Positions 10,544-20,257 of a stretch of 64,000 nt of DNA are shown piece by piece. The stretch is from the NCBI RefSeq assembly GCF_002101815.1, contig NZ_LQPM01000019.1, forward strand, positions 22,923 through 86,922, written 5' to 3'. The notes beneath the pieces were generated by a model, which saw nothing but the letters and a program-made list of their open reading frames with translations, ran no database searches and was not told the DNA's origin. Every line of letters starts with the position of its first letter. The first letter of the stretch is position 1. The position numbers and the translations under genes were made by a program. The stretch is from Mycobacterium paraense. Lineage in GTDB: Bacteria > Actinomycetota > Actinomycetes > Mycobacteriales > Mycobacteriaceae.

Positions 10544-11155
10544 ATGAGCAACTCGGCGCAGCGCGACACTCGCGATACCCCGGACACGCGTGACGAATCG
10601 TCGCGCGCGGCCGATACGGATCGCATCCAGGTCGCGCAGTTGCTGGCGTACGCGGCCGAGCAGGGCCGGCTGCAGCTGAAGGACTACGAGGATCGGCTCA
10701 CGCGGGCGTACGCCGCCACCACCTACGAGGAGCTCGACGAGCTGCGGGCCGACCTGCCCGGCGCGATGCTGAGCCCGCGCCGGGGCGGCAAGCCCAACCC
10801 CGCGCCGTCGATGTTGCTGCTGGCGTTGATGAGCAATTTCGAGCGGCGCGGCCGGTGGAACGTCCCGAAGAAGCTCACCACCTTCACCTTCTGGGGCACC
10901 GGCGTGGTGGACCTGCGCTACGCCGACTTCACCTCCACCGAGGTCGACATCCACGCGATCTCGATCATGGGCGCGCAGAACATCCTGCTGCCCCCGGAAG
11001 TCAACGTCGAGATCCACGGGCACGGCGTGATGGGCGGCTTCGACCAGAGCGTGCTCGGCGAGGGGACGCCAGGCGCGCCCAAGGTCAACATCCACGGCTT
11101 CTCGCTGTGGGGCGGTGTGGGCATCAAGCGCAAGGCCCGCCGCCCGCGCGGATAG
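10544..11155 (+). CDS. DUF1707 / LiaF-like cell-envelope protein
   Basis: 203-aa homologue of Rv0966c. Residues about 15-75 form a DUF1707 domain (DRIQVAQLLAYAAEQGRLQL, DYEDRLTRAYAATTYEEL). The C-terminal half (about 100-200) is a beta-rich LiaF/DUF2154-like domain of repeating short strands (FWGTGVVDLRYADF, VMGGFDQSV). No signal peptide is seen. Such proteins are linked to cell-wall stress responses but the molecular role is unknown. ATG at 10544 matches the remembered MSNSAQRD start; an adjacent ATG at 10541 is possible. The mRNA is probably leaderless or weakly initiated. Confidence 0.85.
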   Translation: MSNSAQRDTRDTPDTRDESSRAADTDRIQVAQLLAYAAEQGRLQLKDYEDRLTRAYAATTYEELDELRADLPGAMLSPRRGGKPNPAPSMLLLALMSNFERRGRWNVPKKLTTFTFWGTGVVDLRYADFTSTEVDIHAISIMGAQNILLPPEVNVEIHGHGVMGGFDQSVLGEGTPGAPKVNIHGFSLWGGVGIKRKARRPRG

Positions 11156-11170
11156 TCGTTGCGCCGCCGG

Positions 11171-12019
11171 TTAACCCGGCACGTAGTCGAACTTGTCGGG
11201 GTTGGGACCTCGCCTGCCCGCCTCGCCCTTGTCCAGCGCCGAGATCGCCGCCATGTCGGAGTCGTCCAATTCGAAGTCGAACAGCTCGAAGTTGGCCTGG
11301 ATCCGTTCCGGCGTCACCGATTTCGGGAACACGACGTCGCCGCGCTGGATGTGCCAGCGCAACACCACCTGCGCGGCCGATTTGCCGCGGGCGTCGGCGA
11401 TGCGGTTGATTTCGGGATCGCCGAGCACCTTGCCCTGGGCGATCGGCGACCACGCCTCGGTGACGATGCCATGTTCGCGGCCGTAGCCGCGGACCTGCTC
11501 ATTGCCGAAATACGGGTGCACCTCGATCTGGTTGACCGATGGGACGGTCTCGGTTTCCGCGGCGAGCCGTTCGAGGTGTGCGATCTGGAAGTTCGACACC
11601 CCGATGCTGCGCGCGCGACCGTCCTTGGCGAACTCCTCGAGCACCTTCCACGTGGAGACGAAGTCGCCGCCGTAGAGCGTGGGCAGTGGCCAGTGAATGA
11701 GGAACAGGTCGACGTAGTCGGAGTTCAGCGCCTCGAGCGTCTTGTCGAAGGCGCGCCGCGCGTCGTCGGGCTTGTGAAAGCCGTTGTTGAGCTTGCTGGT
11801 AACGAACACGTCGGCGCGGTCGAGCCCGGCGTCACGGATGCCCTGCCCGACTTCCTTCTCGTTGCCGTACATCTCCGCGGTGTCGATGTGCCGGTACCCG
11901 ATGTCGAGGGCGCGCTTGACGGCGGCCGCGGTCTCGTCGGGCTTGATCTGGAACACGCCGAAGCCCAGCTGCGGGATGCTCACACCGTCGTTGAGTTCGA
12001 TCGTTGGAACCTTGCTCAT
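11171..12019 (-). CDS. Aldo/keto reductase (AKR5-like)
   Basis: 282-aa NADPH-dependent aldo/keto reductase, a TIM barrel reducing small carbonyls. The catalytic tetrad is visible as Asp46 and Tyr51 (DTAEMYGNE), Lys76 (TSKLNN) and His109 (LIHWPLP); cofactor-binding SIGVSNF and the C-terminal PKSVTPERIQANFELFDFEL are also present. The ATG at 12019 has GGGGGAGA a few bases upstream; upstream codons in the open frame are not AKR-like. It converges with the DUF1707 gene, whose stop is 15 nt away. Confidence 0.9.
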   Translation of the reverse strand: MSKVPTIELNDGVSIPQLGFGVFQIKPDETAAAVKRALDIGYRHIDTAEMYGNEKEVGQGIRDAGLDRADVFVTSKLNNGFHKPDDARRAFDKTLEALNSDYVDLFLIHWPLPTLYGGDFVSTWKVLEEFAKDGRARSIGVSNFQIAHLERLAAETETVPSVNQIEVHPYFGNEQVRGYGREHGIVTEAWSPIAQGKVLGDPEINRIADARGKSAAQVVLRWHIQRGDVVFPKSVTPERIQANFELFDFELDDSDMAAISALDKGEAGRRGPNPDKFDYVPG

Positions 12020-12083
12020 GCATCTCCCCCTTCTTCGCCCGGCCAACCCGGCCGGGGAAGCATCTATTCCACTGAGGGAATTA

Positions 12084-14057
12084 CTAACGTCGCCGCCGAG
12101 ACCGCAAATAGTCGCCCACGACGGCGGCCCCCAGGCCGTCGACATCGGGGACCACGACGCGCCCCTCCACGCGCCGCGCGACCTGGTCGATGAACCGGGC
12201 CAGGCCGGGGTCGTCGCCCAACCGGAAGATCGTCACCTGCGCACCGAGCCTCGCCATGTCGTCGAATCCCCGCACGGTGTGGGCGATGGTCCGCGGGTGC
12301 GGCGGGTAGTCAAAGAACACCGCGGAGCCGTCCCCGTCGAAGTCCTCCAGGTGTGCGGTCGGCTCGCCGTCGGTCACCACCAGCACGACGGGCTGCGCGT
12401 TGGGGTGCCGGCGCAGGTGGCGACCCGCGAGCGCCAGCGCGTGGTGCAGGTTGGTGCCCTGCTCGTAGACGCCCTCCAGGCCGGTCAGCTCCGCGGCCGT
12501 CACGGTCCGGGCATAGCGGCCAAACGCGATGATCTGCAAGGCATCCGAGCGAAACCTGGTGCACACCAGGTGGTTGAGCGCGAGCGCCGTCTGCTTCATC
12601 GGCAGCCAGCGATTCTCCATCACCATCGAAAACGAGGTGTCCACCAACAACGCCACGGCGGCCTGGGTGCGCGTCTCGGTCTCGGAGACCTCGACGTCGT
12701 CGACGGTGATCCGGATGGGGCCATCGATGGTCGCCGTCCCGGACTGCCGCAGCACCGCATTGGTCAGCGTGCGGGAAATGTTCCACGGCTCGGTGTCACC
12801 GAACTGCCAGGGCCGCGTCGCGCCGGTCAGCTCGCCGGCCGCCCCGGCGCGCCGGTGATCCCGCTCGCCGCGGCGTCCGGAAAGCTGTTGCGCCACATCG
12901 CGTAACGCCGTCTCGCCGAGCCTGCGCATCGCTTTAGGCGAAAGGCGCCACTGGCCGTCGGAACCGCGGTCCAGGAACCCCTGATTGACCAGCGCCCGTT
13001 CCAGTTCGGCCAGGGTGCGGGCGTCGATGGCCGCCTGGTCGCCGAGCTGGCGGGCCAGCGCGTCGAGATCGACGTCGTCCATGGTGGCGCCGGGATAGCT
13101 CTGCGACAGCTGCTCGGCCAGCTGCTCCAGCTCGGCGATATCGGAGATCGCCTGGGTGCCTTCGCCCATGCCGAACGGGTTATCCCCGGAGAACTGCTCG
13201 GACCCGGTCCAGTCCTCGCCGGGCCGCGCGGCCTGCAGGTGCGCGTCGAGCCGCCCCAATGCCTCCATCAACGCCGGTGACCCGAATGCCTGCTGCGCCA
13301 GCGCATCCAGCTCGGCGCGCTGGTCGGGGCTCAGGCTGTTGCGGAAGCGTTGCGCCGCGGCGGCGCGCTTGGCCAGCGAGTCGAGCAGCTCCTCGACGTT
13401 GCGCGGGTTCTCCGGGAAGAACTCGCCGTGCTTGTCCATGAAGTCTTCGAAGTCCTGCTGCGAGTCCTGGCCGCGGGCGTGCTTGTCCAGCAACTCGTTG
13501 AGGTCGTCCAACATCTCGTTGACGCGCTGGCGATCCTCGTCGGTGGCGCCCTCCAGGGCCTGCTTCATGCCGGCGAAGCGCTGATCCAGCATCTCGCGGC
13601 CGAGCAAATCCCTGATCTGCTCGTACTTTTCGCGCGCCTCGTCGCTGCGCCAGTTGTAGTCGGACAGCTCCTGCACGGCCTTGGCCGGCGACGCGGGCAA
13701 CGCGTCCAGCTGCAGCTCGCCGAAGCGGGCGTCGTCGTCGAGCGCACGGGCCAACTCCTTGCGCTCGGCCAGCACGGCCTCGTCGAGCAGCTTCTTGATC
13801 TCCTGCAGCGTGCCGTCCAAGTTGTTGCGGCGCAACAGGTCCCGCCGCCGCTTGTTGGCCTCGGCCGCGAGCCGGTCGGCCCCGGGCATGTTCTTGGTGC
13901 CGCGGCGCAGCAACTCCGACAGCGCCCGCCGTGGCGAGGTGCCGGCCATCACGTCCTGGCCGATCTGTTCGAGCGCCTCGCGCAGATCCACCGGCGGCGC
14001 CAGCGGGTCAGGCCCGCCGGTGTACGCCGAGTATCGCGACGAATGCCCTCTAGCCAT
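12084..14057 (-). CDS. VWA-domain protein (Rv0959-like), partner of MoxR ATPase
   Basis: 657-aa cytoplasmic protein. The N-terminal 450 residues are charged and largely helical (many Asp/Glu/Arg/Leu). The C-terminal VWA domain (about 460-655) has the MIDAS residues LLVDTSFSM, a Thr in EQGTNLHHAL, and VTDGEP. Together with the upstream AAA+ gene, whose stop overlaps its ATG (ATGGCTAG), it makes a MoxR/VWA chaperone pair thought to remodel or insert metals into protein complexes. The substrate is unknown. The C-terminus ends in an Arg-rich tail. Confidence 0.88.
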   Translation of the reverse strand: MARGHSSRYSAYTGGPDPLAPPVDLREALEQIGQDVMAGTSPRRALSELLRRGTKNMPGADRLAAEANKRRRDLLRRNNLDGTLQEIKKLLDEAVLAERKELARALDDDARFGELQLDALPASPAKAVQELSDYNWRSDEAREKYEQIRDLLGREMLDQRFAGMKQALEGATDEDRQRVNEMLDDLNELLDKHARGQDSQQDFEDFMDKHGEFFPENPRNVEELLDSLAKRAAAAQRFRNSLSPDQRAELDALAQQAFGSPALMEALGRLDAHLQAARPGEDWTGSEQFSGDNPFGMGEGTQAISDIAELEQLAEQLSQSYPGATMDDVDLDALARQLGDQAAIDARTLAELERALVNQGFLDRGSDGQWRLSPKAMRRLGETALRDVAQQLSGRRGERDHRRAGAAGELTGATRPWQFGDTEPWNISRTLTNAVLRQSGTATIDGPIRITVDDVEVSETETRTQAAVALLVDTSFSMVMENRWLPMKQTALALNHLVCTRFRSDALQIIAFGRYARTVTAAELTGLEGVYEQGTNLHHALALAGRHLRRHPNAQPVVLVVTDGEPTAHLEDFDGDGSAVFFDYPPHPRTIAHTVRGFDDMARLGAQVTIFRLGDDPGLARFIDQVARRVEGRVVVPDVDGLGAAVVGDYLRSRRRR

Positions 14058-15435
14058 AGACGGTTTGGCCCTCCCCGGACACCTTGTCGATCCGCTTGGC
14101 CAGATACAGGGCCTCCAGCGCCAGTTCCAGCGCCGCGGCGCGCTCTCCTTCGGATTCGGCGTGCAGCTTGGCCGCGATCTTGTCGACGACCGGCAGGTTC
14201 GGCACCGCCGCCAGCACGTCCTTGGCCGACACCCGCTCGCCCGTCGTCACCGCCGAGCCGCCCTCGACCGCGGCCACCAGGGCGCCGACGTCGATGCCGC
14301 CGAGCACCCTGGCCGCGGTGTCGGCCGTAGCCCGGCGCAACAGGTGCTCCAGCACCGCCTGCTCGCGGCCCTCCTCGCCGGACTCGAATTCCAGCTTGCC
14401 GCGCAGGACGTCGATCACCGTGTCCAGGTCGACCACCCGGGCCACCGGATCGGTCTCGCCCAGCACCGCGCCGCGGTGGCGGGCGGCGGCGGCCACGGTC
14501 TCGGCGGCCGCGATCGCGAACCGCGCCGACACCCCGGACCGCTGATCGATCGAGTTGGACTCCCGCAGGTAGCGCGCGAACCGCGCGATCACCTGCATGA
14601 GGTAGTCGGGCACCTGGGCGCTCAGGTGGGCTTCCTGCACGATCACGCCCACCTCGGCGTCGAGCTCCAGCGGGTAGTGGGTGCGGATCTCGGCGCCGAA
14701 CCGGTCCTTGAGCGGCGTGATGATGCGCCCCCGGTTGGTGTAGTCCTCGGGGTTGGCGCTGGCGACCACCAACACGTCCAGCGGCAGGCGCAGCGTGTAA
14801 CCGCGGACCTGGATGTCGCGCTCCTCCATGACGTTGAGCATCGACACCTGGATGCGCTCGGCGAGGTCGGGCAGCTCGTTGACCGCGACGATGCCGCGGT
14901 GGGCGCGCGGGATCAGCCCGTAGGCGATGGTCTCCGGGTCACCGAGACTGCGGCCCTCGGCGACCTTGATCGGGTCGATGTCGCCGACCAGGTCGGCGAC
15001 GCTGGTGTCGGGCGTGGCCAGCTTTTCGGTGTAGCGCTCGCTGCGGTGCTTCCAGGCGATCGGCATGTCGTCGCCGAGCGTGGCGGCGCGACGGATCGAT
15101 TCCGGCGTGATCGGGGTGTACGGGTGCTCGCCCAGCTCGGCCCCGTCGATCACGGGGGTCCACTCGTCGAGCAGCCCGGTCAGCGCGCGCAGCAGCCGCG
15201 TCTTGCCCTGGCCGCGTTCGCCCAGCAAAACGAAGTCGTGGCCGGCGATCAGCGCGCGCTCCAGCTGAGGCAGAACGGTGTCCTCGAAACCCAGGATGCC
15301 CGGCCACACGTCGTCGCCCTCGGCCAGCGCGGTCAGCAGGTTTTCCCGGATTTCTTGCTTGACTCCCCGTTCGCGGTGACCGGAGGCGCGCAGTTCGCCT
15401 ACGGTGCGGGGCAGATTGCTGGGTGATAGCACCAC
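14050..15435 (-). CDS. MoxR/magnesium-chelatase-type AAA+ ATPase (Rv0958-like)
   Basis: 461-aa AAA+ ATPase. Walker A is LLGERGQGKTRLLRAL (about 70-85), Walker B-like GIVAVNELPDL (about 183-193), and a sensor-1 Asn occurs in VVASANPEDYTNRGR. A C-terminal helical lid with TGERVSAKDVL follows. It starts with GTG at 15435 and overlaps the VWA gene by 8 nt, so the two products are made together. The hydrophilic composition indicates a cytosolic protein. Confidence 0.88.
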   Translation of the reverse strand: MVLSPSNLPRTVGELRASGHRERGVKQEIRENLLTALAEGDDVWPGILGFEDTVLPQLERALIAGHDFVLLGERGQGKTRLLRALTGLLDEWTPVIDGAELGEHPYTPITPESIRRAATLGDDMPIAWKHRSERYTEKLATPDTSVADLVGDIDPIKVAEGRSLGDPETIAYGLIPRAHRGIVAVNELPDLAERIQVSMLNVMEERDIQVRGYTLRLPLDVLVVASANPEDYTNRGRIITPLKDRFGAEIRTHYPLELDAEVGVIVQEAHLSAQVPDYLMQVIARFARYLRESNSIDQRSGVSARFAIAAAETVAAAARHRGAVLGETDPVARVVDLDTVIDVLRGKLEFESGEEGREQAVLEHLLRRATADTAARVLGGIDVGALVAAVEGGSAVTTGERVSAKDVLAAVPNLPVVDKIAAKLHAESEGERAAALELALEALYLAKRIDKVSGEGQTVYG

Positions 15436-15476
15436 TCCACGCTACGCGCTGCCTCTCCGGCCCACGCGCCGAACGT

Positions 15477-17045
15477 TCAGTGAGCGAAGTGCCGGGCTCC
15501 GGTGAGGTATAAGGTGACGCCCGCGTTCGCGGCGGCCGCGGTCACCTCTTCGTCGCGCACCGACCCGCCCGGATGCACCACCGCCCTGACCCCGGCGCCG
15601 GTCAGCGTCTCGAGCCCGTCGGGGAACGGGAAGAACGCATCGGAGGCCGCGACCGCGCCGCGGACCCGGTCGCCCCCTCTTTCAACCGCCAACCGGGCGG
15701 CGTCGACCCGGTTGACCTGACCCATGCCGACGCCGACGGTCGCGCCGTTGGCGGCGATCACGATCGCGTTCGACTTGACCGCGCGGCAGGCGCGCCACGC
15801 AAACACCAGGTCGGTCAAGGTGTTCGGGTCCGCCGGCGCCCCGGCCGCCAGTGTCCAGTTCGCGGGGTTGTCGCCGTGCGCGTCGAGCTGGTCGCGCTGT
15901 TGCACCAGCAGGCCGCCGCTGATCGGGCGCAGCTCGGTGCCGCCGGCCAGCGGCTCGGAGGCCACCAGCACACGGATGTTCTTCTTGCGCGTCAACGCGT
16001 CGACGGCGCCCGGCGCGTACGCGGGCGCGACGATCACCTCGGTGAAGATGGTGCTCACGTACTCCGCCATCTCGACGGTGACTTCGGTGTTGGCCGCGAT
16101 CACCCCGCCGAAGGCGCTCAGCGGGTCGCATTCGTGGGCCTTGCGGTGCGCGTCGGCAACCGAGACCGACGAGATCGCGATCCCGCAGGGGTTGGCGTGC
16201 TTGATGATCGCCACACAGATCTCGTCGTGGTCGAAGGCGGCCCGCCAGGCCGCGTCCGCGTCGGTGAAGTTGTTGTAGGACATCTCTTTTCCGTGCAGCT
16301 GCTCGGCCTGCGCCAGGCCCGGCCACGCGCCGGGGTCGGCGTACAGCGCCGCCTGCTGGTGCGGGTTCTCGCCGTAGCGCAGCATCGCCGTGCGCCGCCA
16401 GCTGCCCGCCAACCACTGCGGGAAGTTGGTGGGCGGGTGCTCGGGCGCCAGCGTCGACTCCATCCAACCGGCGACCGCGATGTCGTAGTCCGCGGTGTGC
16501 TGAAAGGCCAACGAGGCCAGCCTTTTACGCTCGGCGAGGGTAAATCCGCCGCTGCGCACCGCGGCCAGCACGCCGTCATAGCCGAGCGGGTCGGTGACCA
16601 CCGCCACGCTGGGGTGGTTCTTCGCGGCGGCCCGCACCATCGACGGTCCGCCGATGTCGATCTGTTCGACGCACTCGTCGATCCCCGCGCCGGAATCGAC
16701 CGTCTCACTGAACGGATACAGGTTGACGACGACGAGTTCGAAGGCCGCGATCCCGAGCTGTTCGAGCGCCGCTTCGTGCTCGGGCTTGCGCAGGTCGGCC
16801 AGCAGGCCGGCGTGCACCCGCGGGTGCAGAGTCTTGACCCGGCCGTCGAGCACCTCGGGAAAGCCGGTCAAGTCCTCCACGCGGGTGACCGGAATCCCTT
16901 TGTCCGCAATGGTCTTGGCGGTCGAGCCGGTCGACACGATCTCCACGCCCGCCGCGGCCAGCCCCTGGGCGAGTTCGATCAGCCCGGACTTGTCGTACAC
17001 GCTGATCAACGCGCGGTGAATCGCCCTTCTTGACTCGTCGCTCAT
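15477..17045 (-). CDS. purH: Bifunctional AICAR formyltransferase/IMP cyclohydrolase
   Basis: 522-aa enzyme for the last two steps of IMP synthesis. The N-terminal MGS-like IMP cyclohydrolase domain (about 1-150) shows STGSTAKTIADKGIPV and DGRVKTLHPRVHAGLL. The transformylase domain contains RYGENPHQQAALY, YNNFTDADAAW, KHANPCGIA with the catalytic Lys-His pair, SDAFFPFPDG and VHPGGSVRDEEV. Length matches the family. ATG at 17045; purN ends only 7 nt upstream, forming a purN-purH operon. Confidence 0.97.
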   Translation of the reverse strand: MSDESRRAIHRALISVYDKSGLIELAQGLAAAGVEIVSTGSTAKTIADKGIPVTRVEDLTGFPEVLDGRVKTLHPRVHAGLLADLRKPEHEAALEQLGIAAFELVVVNLYPFSETVDSGAGIDECVEQIDIGGPSMVRAAAKNHPSVAVVTDPLGYDGVLAAVRSGGFTLAERKRLASLAFQHTADYDIAVAGWMESTLAPEHPPTNFPQWLAGSWRRTAMLRYGENPHQQAALYADPGAWPGLAQAEQLHGKEMSYNNFTDADAAWRAAFDHDEICVAIIKHANPCGIAISSVSVADAHRKAHECDPLSAFGGVIAANTEVTVEMAEYVSTIFTEVIVAPAYAPGAVDALTRKKNIRVLVASEPLAGGTELRPISGGLLVQQRDQLDAHGDNPANWTLAAGAPADPNTLTDLVFAWRACRAVKSNAIVIAANGATVGVGMGQVNRVDAARLAVERGGDRVRGAVAASDAFFPFPDGLETLTGAGVRAVVHPGGSVRDEEVTAAAANAGVTLYLTGARHFAH

Positions 17046-17052
17046 GCTGCGT

Positions 17053-17682
17053 TCATCCCAGGGTCGCCTTTCGTCCGGTCCAGGTCACGCCGCGCGTCGC
17101 CAGCGCGGCCACCACGTCCACTAGCAGTCGCCGCTCGACGACCTTGATGCGTTCGTGCAGGGTCTCTTCCGTGTCGCCGTCGAGCACCGGGATGGGCTCC
17201 TGCGCCAATATCGGCCCGGTGTCCATGCCGGCGTCTACCAGGTGCACCGTACAGCCGGTGACCTTCACACCGTAAGCCAGCGCGTCCGGGACGGCATGCG
17301 CTCCCGCGAACGCCGGCAGCAGCGCCGGATGGGTGTTGAGGGTGCGTCCGCAGAAGCGTGAAAGAAATTGCGGCCCAAGGATTTTCATAAATCCCGCGGA
17401 GACGATGAGGTCGGGCGAGTGGGCGGCGGTGGCTTCGGTGATGGCCTTGTCCCAGGCCGCGCGGTCGGGGTGGTCGCCGAGGCGGACGGTGAACACGGGC
17501 AGCGACGCCGCCGCCGCGACCTCGGTAGCCGGGCATGCGCGATCCACGCCGACGGCGACTATCCGCGCCGGGTAGTCACCGGCGGCCGCCTCGATCAGCG
17601 AGCCCAGCAGCGAACCGGTGCCCGAGGCGAGCACCACCACCCGCGCCGGCGCGCTCGGGGGCACCTGGAGGGGTTGGGGCAC
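17053..17682 (-). CDS. purN: Phosphoribosylglycinamide formyltransferase
   Basis: 209-aa GAR transformylase using 10-formyl-THF, third step of purine synthesis. Key motifs: VVVLASGTGSLL (phosphate loop), the catalytic Asn and His in LNTHPALLPAF, and VDAGMDTGPI with the catalytic Asp. It starts at GTG 17682 and is directly followed by purH, so both purine enzymes are co-expressed. Confidence 0.96.
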   Translation of the reverse strand: MPQPLQVPPSAPARVVVLASGTGSLLGSLIEAAAGDYPARIVAVGVDRACPATEVAAAASLPVFTVRLGDHPDRAAWDKAITEATAAHSPDLIVSAGFMKILGPQFLSRFCGRTLNTHPALLPAFAGAHAVPDALAYGVKVTGCTVHLVDAGMDTGPILAQEPIPVLDGDTEETLHERIKVVERRLLVDVVAALATRGVTWTGRKATLG

Positions 17683-17769
17683 ACGGCGAGCCTAGTCCGG
17701 CGACGATGCGCCGAGACTGCGGCCAGCGCGACATCGTCCGGCGTGTCGGCGCGCTCAGCGCAGGCTCGA

Positions 17770-19074
17770 TCACGCTGGCGGCGACTCTTCGTCGGCGGCC
17801 GGCTCGTCGTCCTCGCTGACCGGCGGCTCCTCCTCGTCGGGCTCGCCTTCGGGCTCGTCGAAGACGGCCGCGAAATCCGCCGGCTCGTCGGCCGCCGCAA
17901 CGGGCGCGGCTTTACGGCGCCTGGGCCGGCGCCGGATCCCGCCGGTCATCACCACGGTGACGCCGCCGACGACCGCGAACCAGAAGAACACGCCGCCCAG
18001 CAAGGTCCCCTGGTCGACGCCGACATGCCCGAAGTTGCCGAGCCGCCCGCTTCCGCCGTAGGCGAGCAACGACATCGCCAAGGCACCCAGGACGGAGGCG
18101 ACCAGCAGTTTGGCCATCGCCGGGAGCAGCGGCAGCGCGCGCCGGGCGCATTGCTGCCCGACCGCCACGCCCGATGACGCGCCGACGATGAGCAGCGCCA
18201 CCCACACCGGCCCCAGCGGCGGCGTGGGGACCGCGGCCAGGATCGGCAGCGCCGGGATGTCGCCGCCGAAAACGGTGAAGGAACTGAACGTCGCGAAGCC
18301 GAGATGGGCACTGGATCCGACGGCGACCGCCGACGTGCCGACCATGACGTTCGGCGCGTACAACACCGACAGCACGGTCAGGCTGAACTGGCCGAATATC
18401 GAATCGGTGATTCCGTAGAGCTCCTGCATCGTCGACCAGTGCACGATCAGCGACCCCGCCGTCACCAGCCCGGAGAGGCCGACCAGCGCCAGCACGCCGG
18501 CCACCGCGGCGCGCAACGAATCGCCGAGCCAGTTGGGCAGCGGGGACGCCGCCAGCGCCCGCCGCCCCACCCGGGACCACACGCCGATCGCGGCGCCGAT
18601 GGCGTGCACCACCAGCACGCTCGTGAATGCCCGCAGGGCGCTGGGCGTCTGCAGCTCGGTGATCACCGACGACGCGTCGTGGATGACGGCCAGGGCTATC
18701 GCCGCCAGCAGCAAGGGGCCGCCCAGCGCCGAGGCGATCACCCAGCGGACCACCAGCCACGACGACTGGGCGGCGGTGGCCCGGGCGCTGGTGCGCGCGG
18801 TGCCCCACACCATCAGCAAGACCGGCAGCAGCGGCAGCACGCCCAGTTCGCGGCCACCGATCGAGATAGGAACCTGGTGCACCGCCAGCCACATGCTGGC
18901 GATGGCGCCCAACGCGCCGGTCATGTCGCTGTTGGCGATCAGCAACTGCAGCAGGGTCACCGCGGCGACGATGCCGAGTGCCACGACGGCCGGGCCGAAC
19001 GCCACCCGGACGAGGTCGCGCGCCTGGCGAGCGCCACCTGCCCGGTGGTCCTCGCTTGCTGACACCCTTGTCAC
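17770..19074 (-). CDS. perM: Polytopic membrane protein PerM-like (Rv0955 family)
   Basis: 434-aa integral membrane protein. About eight or more hydrophobic segments run from residue 24 (FGPAVVALGIVAAVTLLQLL) to about 380 (GVFFWFAVVGGVTVVMTG). A basic stretch RRRPRRRK and a strongly acidic Pro/Glu/Asp-rich cytoplasmic tail of about 45 residues follow. In M. tuberculosis the homologue has been tied to cell division and persistence under low magnesium; I infer the same here from sequence and from its place between purN and the Rv0954-like gene. Start is GTG at 19074. Confidence 0.85.
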   Translation of the reverse strand: MTRVSASEDHRAGGARQARDLVRVAFGPAVVALGIVAAVTLLQLLIANSDMTGALGAIASMWLAVHQVPISIGGRELGVLPLLPVLLMVWGTARTSARATAAQSSWLVVRWVIASALGGPLLLAAIALAVIHDASSVITELQTPSALRAFTSVLVVHAIGAAIGVWSRVGRRALAASPLPNWLGDSLRAAVAGVLALVGLSGLVTAGSLIVHWSTMQELYGITDSIFGQFSLTVLSVLYAPNVMVGTSAVAVGSSAHLGFATFSSFTVFGGDIPALPILAAVPTPPLGPVWVALLIVGASSGVAVGQQCARRALPLLPAMAKLLVASVLGALAMSLLAYGGSGRLGNFGHVGVDQGTLLGGVFFWFAVVGGVTVVMTGGIRRRPRRRKAAPVAAADEPADFAAVFDEPEGEPDEEEPPVSEDDEPAADEESPPA

Positions 19075-19113
19075 TCTTGGCGCACGTGCCCGACTACGCG
19101 CGAGGGCGCGCGC

Positions 19114-20058
19114 TTAGGAGGGCGCCGGCCCAGACGGTGACGACGGCGACTGTTGCTGCTCGTGGCCGGAGGCCGACTGGCCACCGGTCTGGCTCGCCTG
19201 GTCGACCGGACCCGAACCGGCCGGCGACTCCGTGCCGCCCGCGGCGGAGGACGGCGGCGGGCTGAAGCTGGGGAAGCCGGTGGGCGGCGTCGACGGCCCG
19301 TGCTGCTGCGCGCCGGGCTGCGGCTGGGCGCCGAATCCGCCCGTCGACGTGGGGATCGCGGCCTGCGTCGGGGCCTGGCTCTGCGGATATCCGCCGTACT
19401 GCGAGCCATACGAGGAAGGCTGCGGCGTCTCCTGCTGGTGGGACTGGTGACCGCCGTGCTGCTGCGCACTCGGCTGACCGTAGTACGACGGCTGCTGTCC
19501 GTACTGGCCGTACTGGCCGTACTGCTGTCCGTACTGGCCGTATTGGGCATACGGGTCGTACTTGGGCCGTGGCGTCGGCGCCGTGATGACGCCGGCGTCC
19601 AGCAGCAGCGCGCCGACGGCGGCGAAGGCCTGAATGATGCTGCAGCCGACCAACGGCCACATCGCCCAACCGATGCCGAATCCGGCGGGCGTGTTCACGG
19701 TCTCGGTGATGGCCAGCAGCGCGCCCAAAACGGCGACCACCGCGACGATGCCCACATAACTCTTGGCCTTGGGCAGCAGGCCGATCGCCGCCAGCAGGGC
19801 GGCCAGCACCGCGACGATGACCGCGGTGCCGGCGTCGCCGGCGCGTCCGCCGCCCGGGCCGAGGTCGGCGCCGATGACGAACGTCGGCCCGAAATTCAGC
19901 AGATAGACCGCGATGCCGAGCACCACGACCGCGACATTCAGCGCCAGCGGAAGCTTGCTTTCACCGTCGTCGGTCTTGGCGAAGGACGGTGTGGCGCCTG
20001 CGTAGGAGCCGCCGGGCTGCGCGGGTTGATATCCGGAACCACCGGGCGAATAGGTCAT
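19114..20058 (-). CDS. Gln/Tyr/Pro-rich membrane antigen (Rv0954-like, 34-kDa antigen family)
   Basis: 314-aa protein. After a short Gly/Pro-rich cytosolic leader come four hydrophobic segments between residues about 36 and 158 (for example LALNVAVVVLGIAVYLL and VIVAVLAALLAAIGLL). The C-terminal half is low complexity with YGQYGQ repeats, many Gln, Pro, Ser and Gly. This matches the mycobacterial 34-kDa antigen family of unknown biochemical function. ATG at 20058 has GGAGGAGT 2-8 nt upstream. Transcribed toward the perM-like gene with a 39-nt gap. Confidence 0.85.
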   Translation of the reverse strand: MTYSPGGSGYQPAQPGGSYAGATPSFAKTDDGESKLPLALNVAVVVLGIAVYLLNFGPTFVIGADLGPGGGRAGDAGTAVIVAVLAALLAAIGLLPKAKSYVGIVAVVAVLGALLAITETVNTPAGFGIGWAMWPLVGCSIIQAFAAVGALLLDAGVITAPTPRPKYDPYAQYGQYGQQYGQYGQYGQQPSYYGQPSAQQHGGHQSHQQETPQPSSYGSQYGGYPQSQAPTQAAIPTSTGGFGAQPQPGAQQHGPSTPPTGFPSFSPPPSSAAGGTESPAGSGPVDQASQTGGQSASGHEQQQSPSSPSGPAPS

Positions 20059-20257
20059 GACTCCTCCTGTTGCTTCTTAGCGGCGCCACATTGCAGTGCG
20101 ACGCTGTGCTTCCAGGCGCGCCACAGCGGAACACCTTCCCCATGTTGCGATGCGGCACGATCGACCAACCACGCTAGCGCACCTTCCGGTGGCCGTGCCG
20201 GAGCCACCGGCCTGTCGGCGCGACCAGCGCCGAGGTGTCCCGCTTGCCGAGCGCAGG

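Noticed and set aside
12529..15426. Plus-strand open frames opposite the VWA and MoxR genes
   Set aside because: They mirror coding strands of recognisable minus-strand genes and give low-complexity translations.
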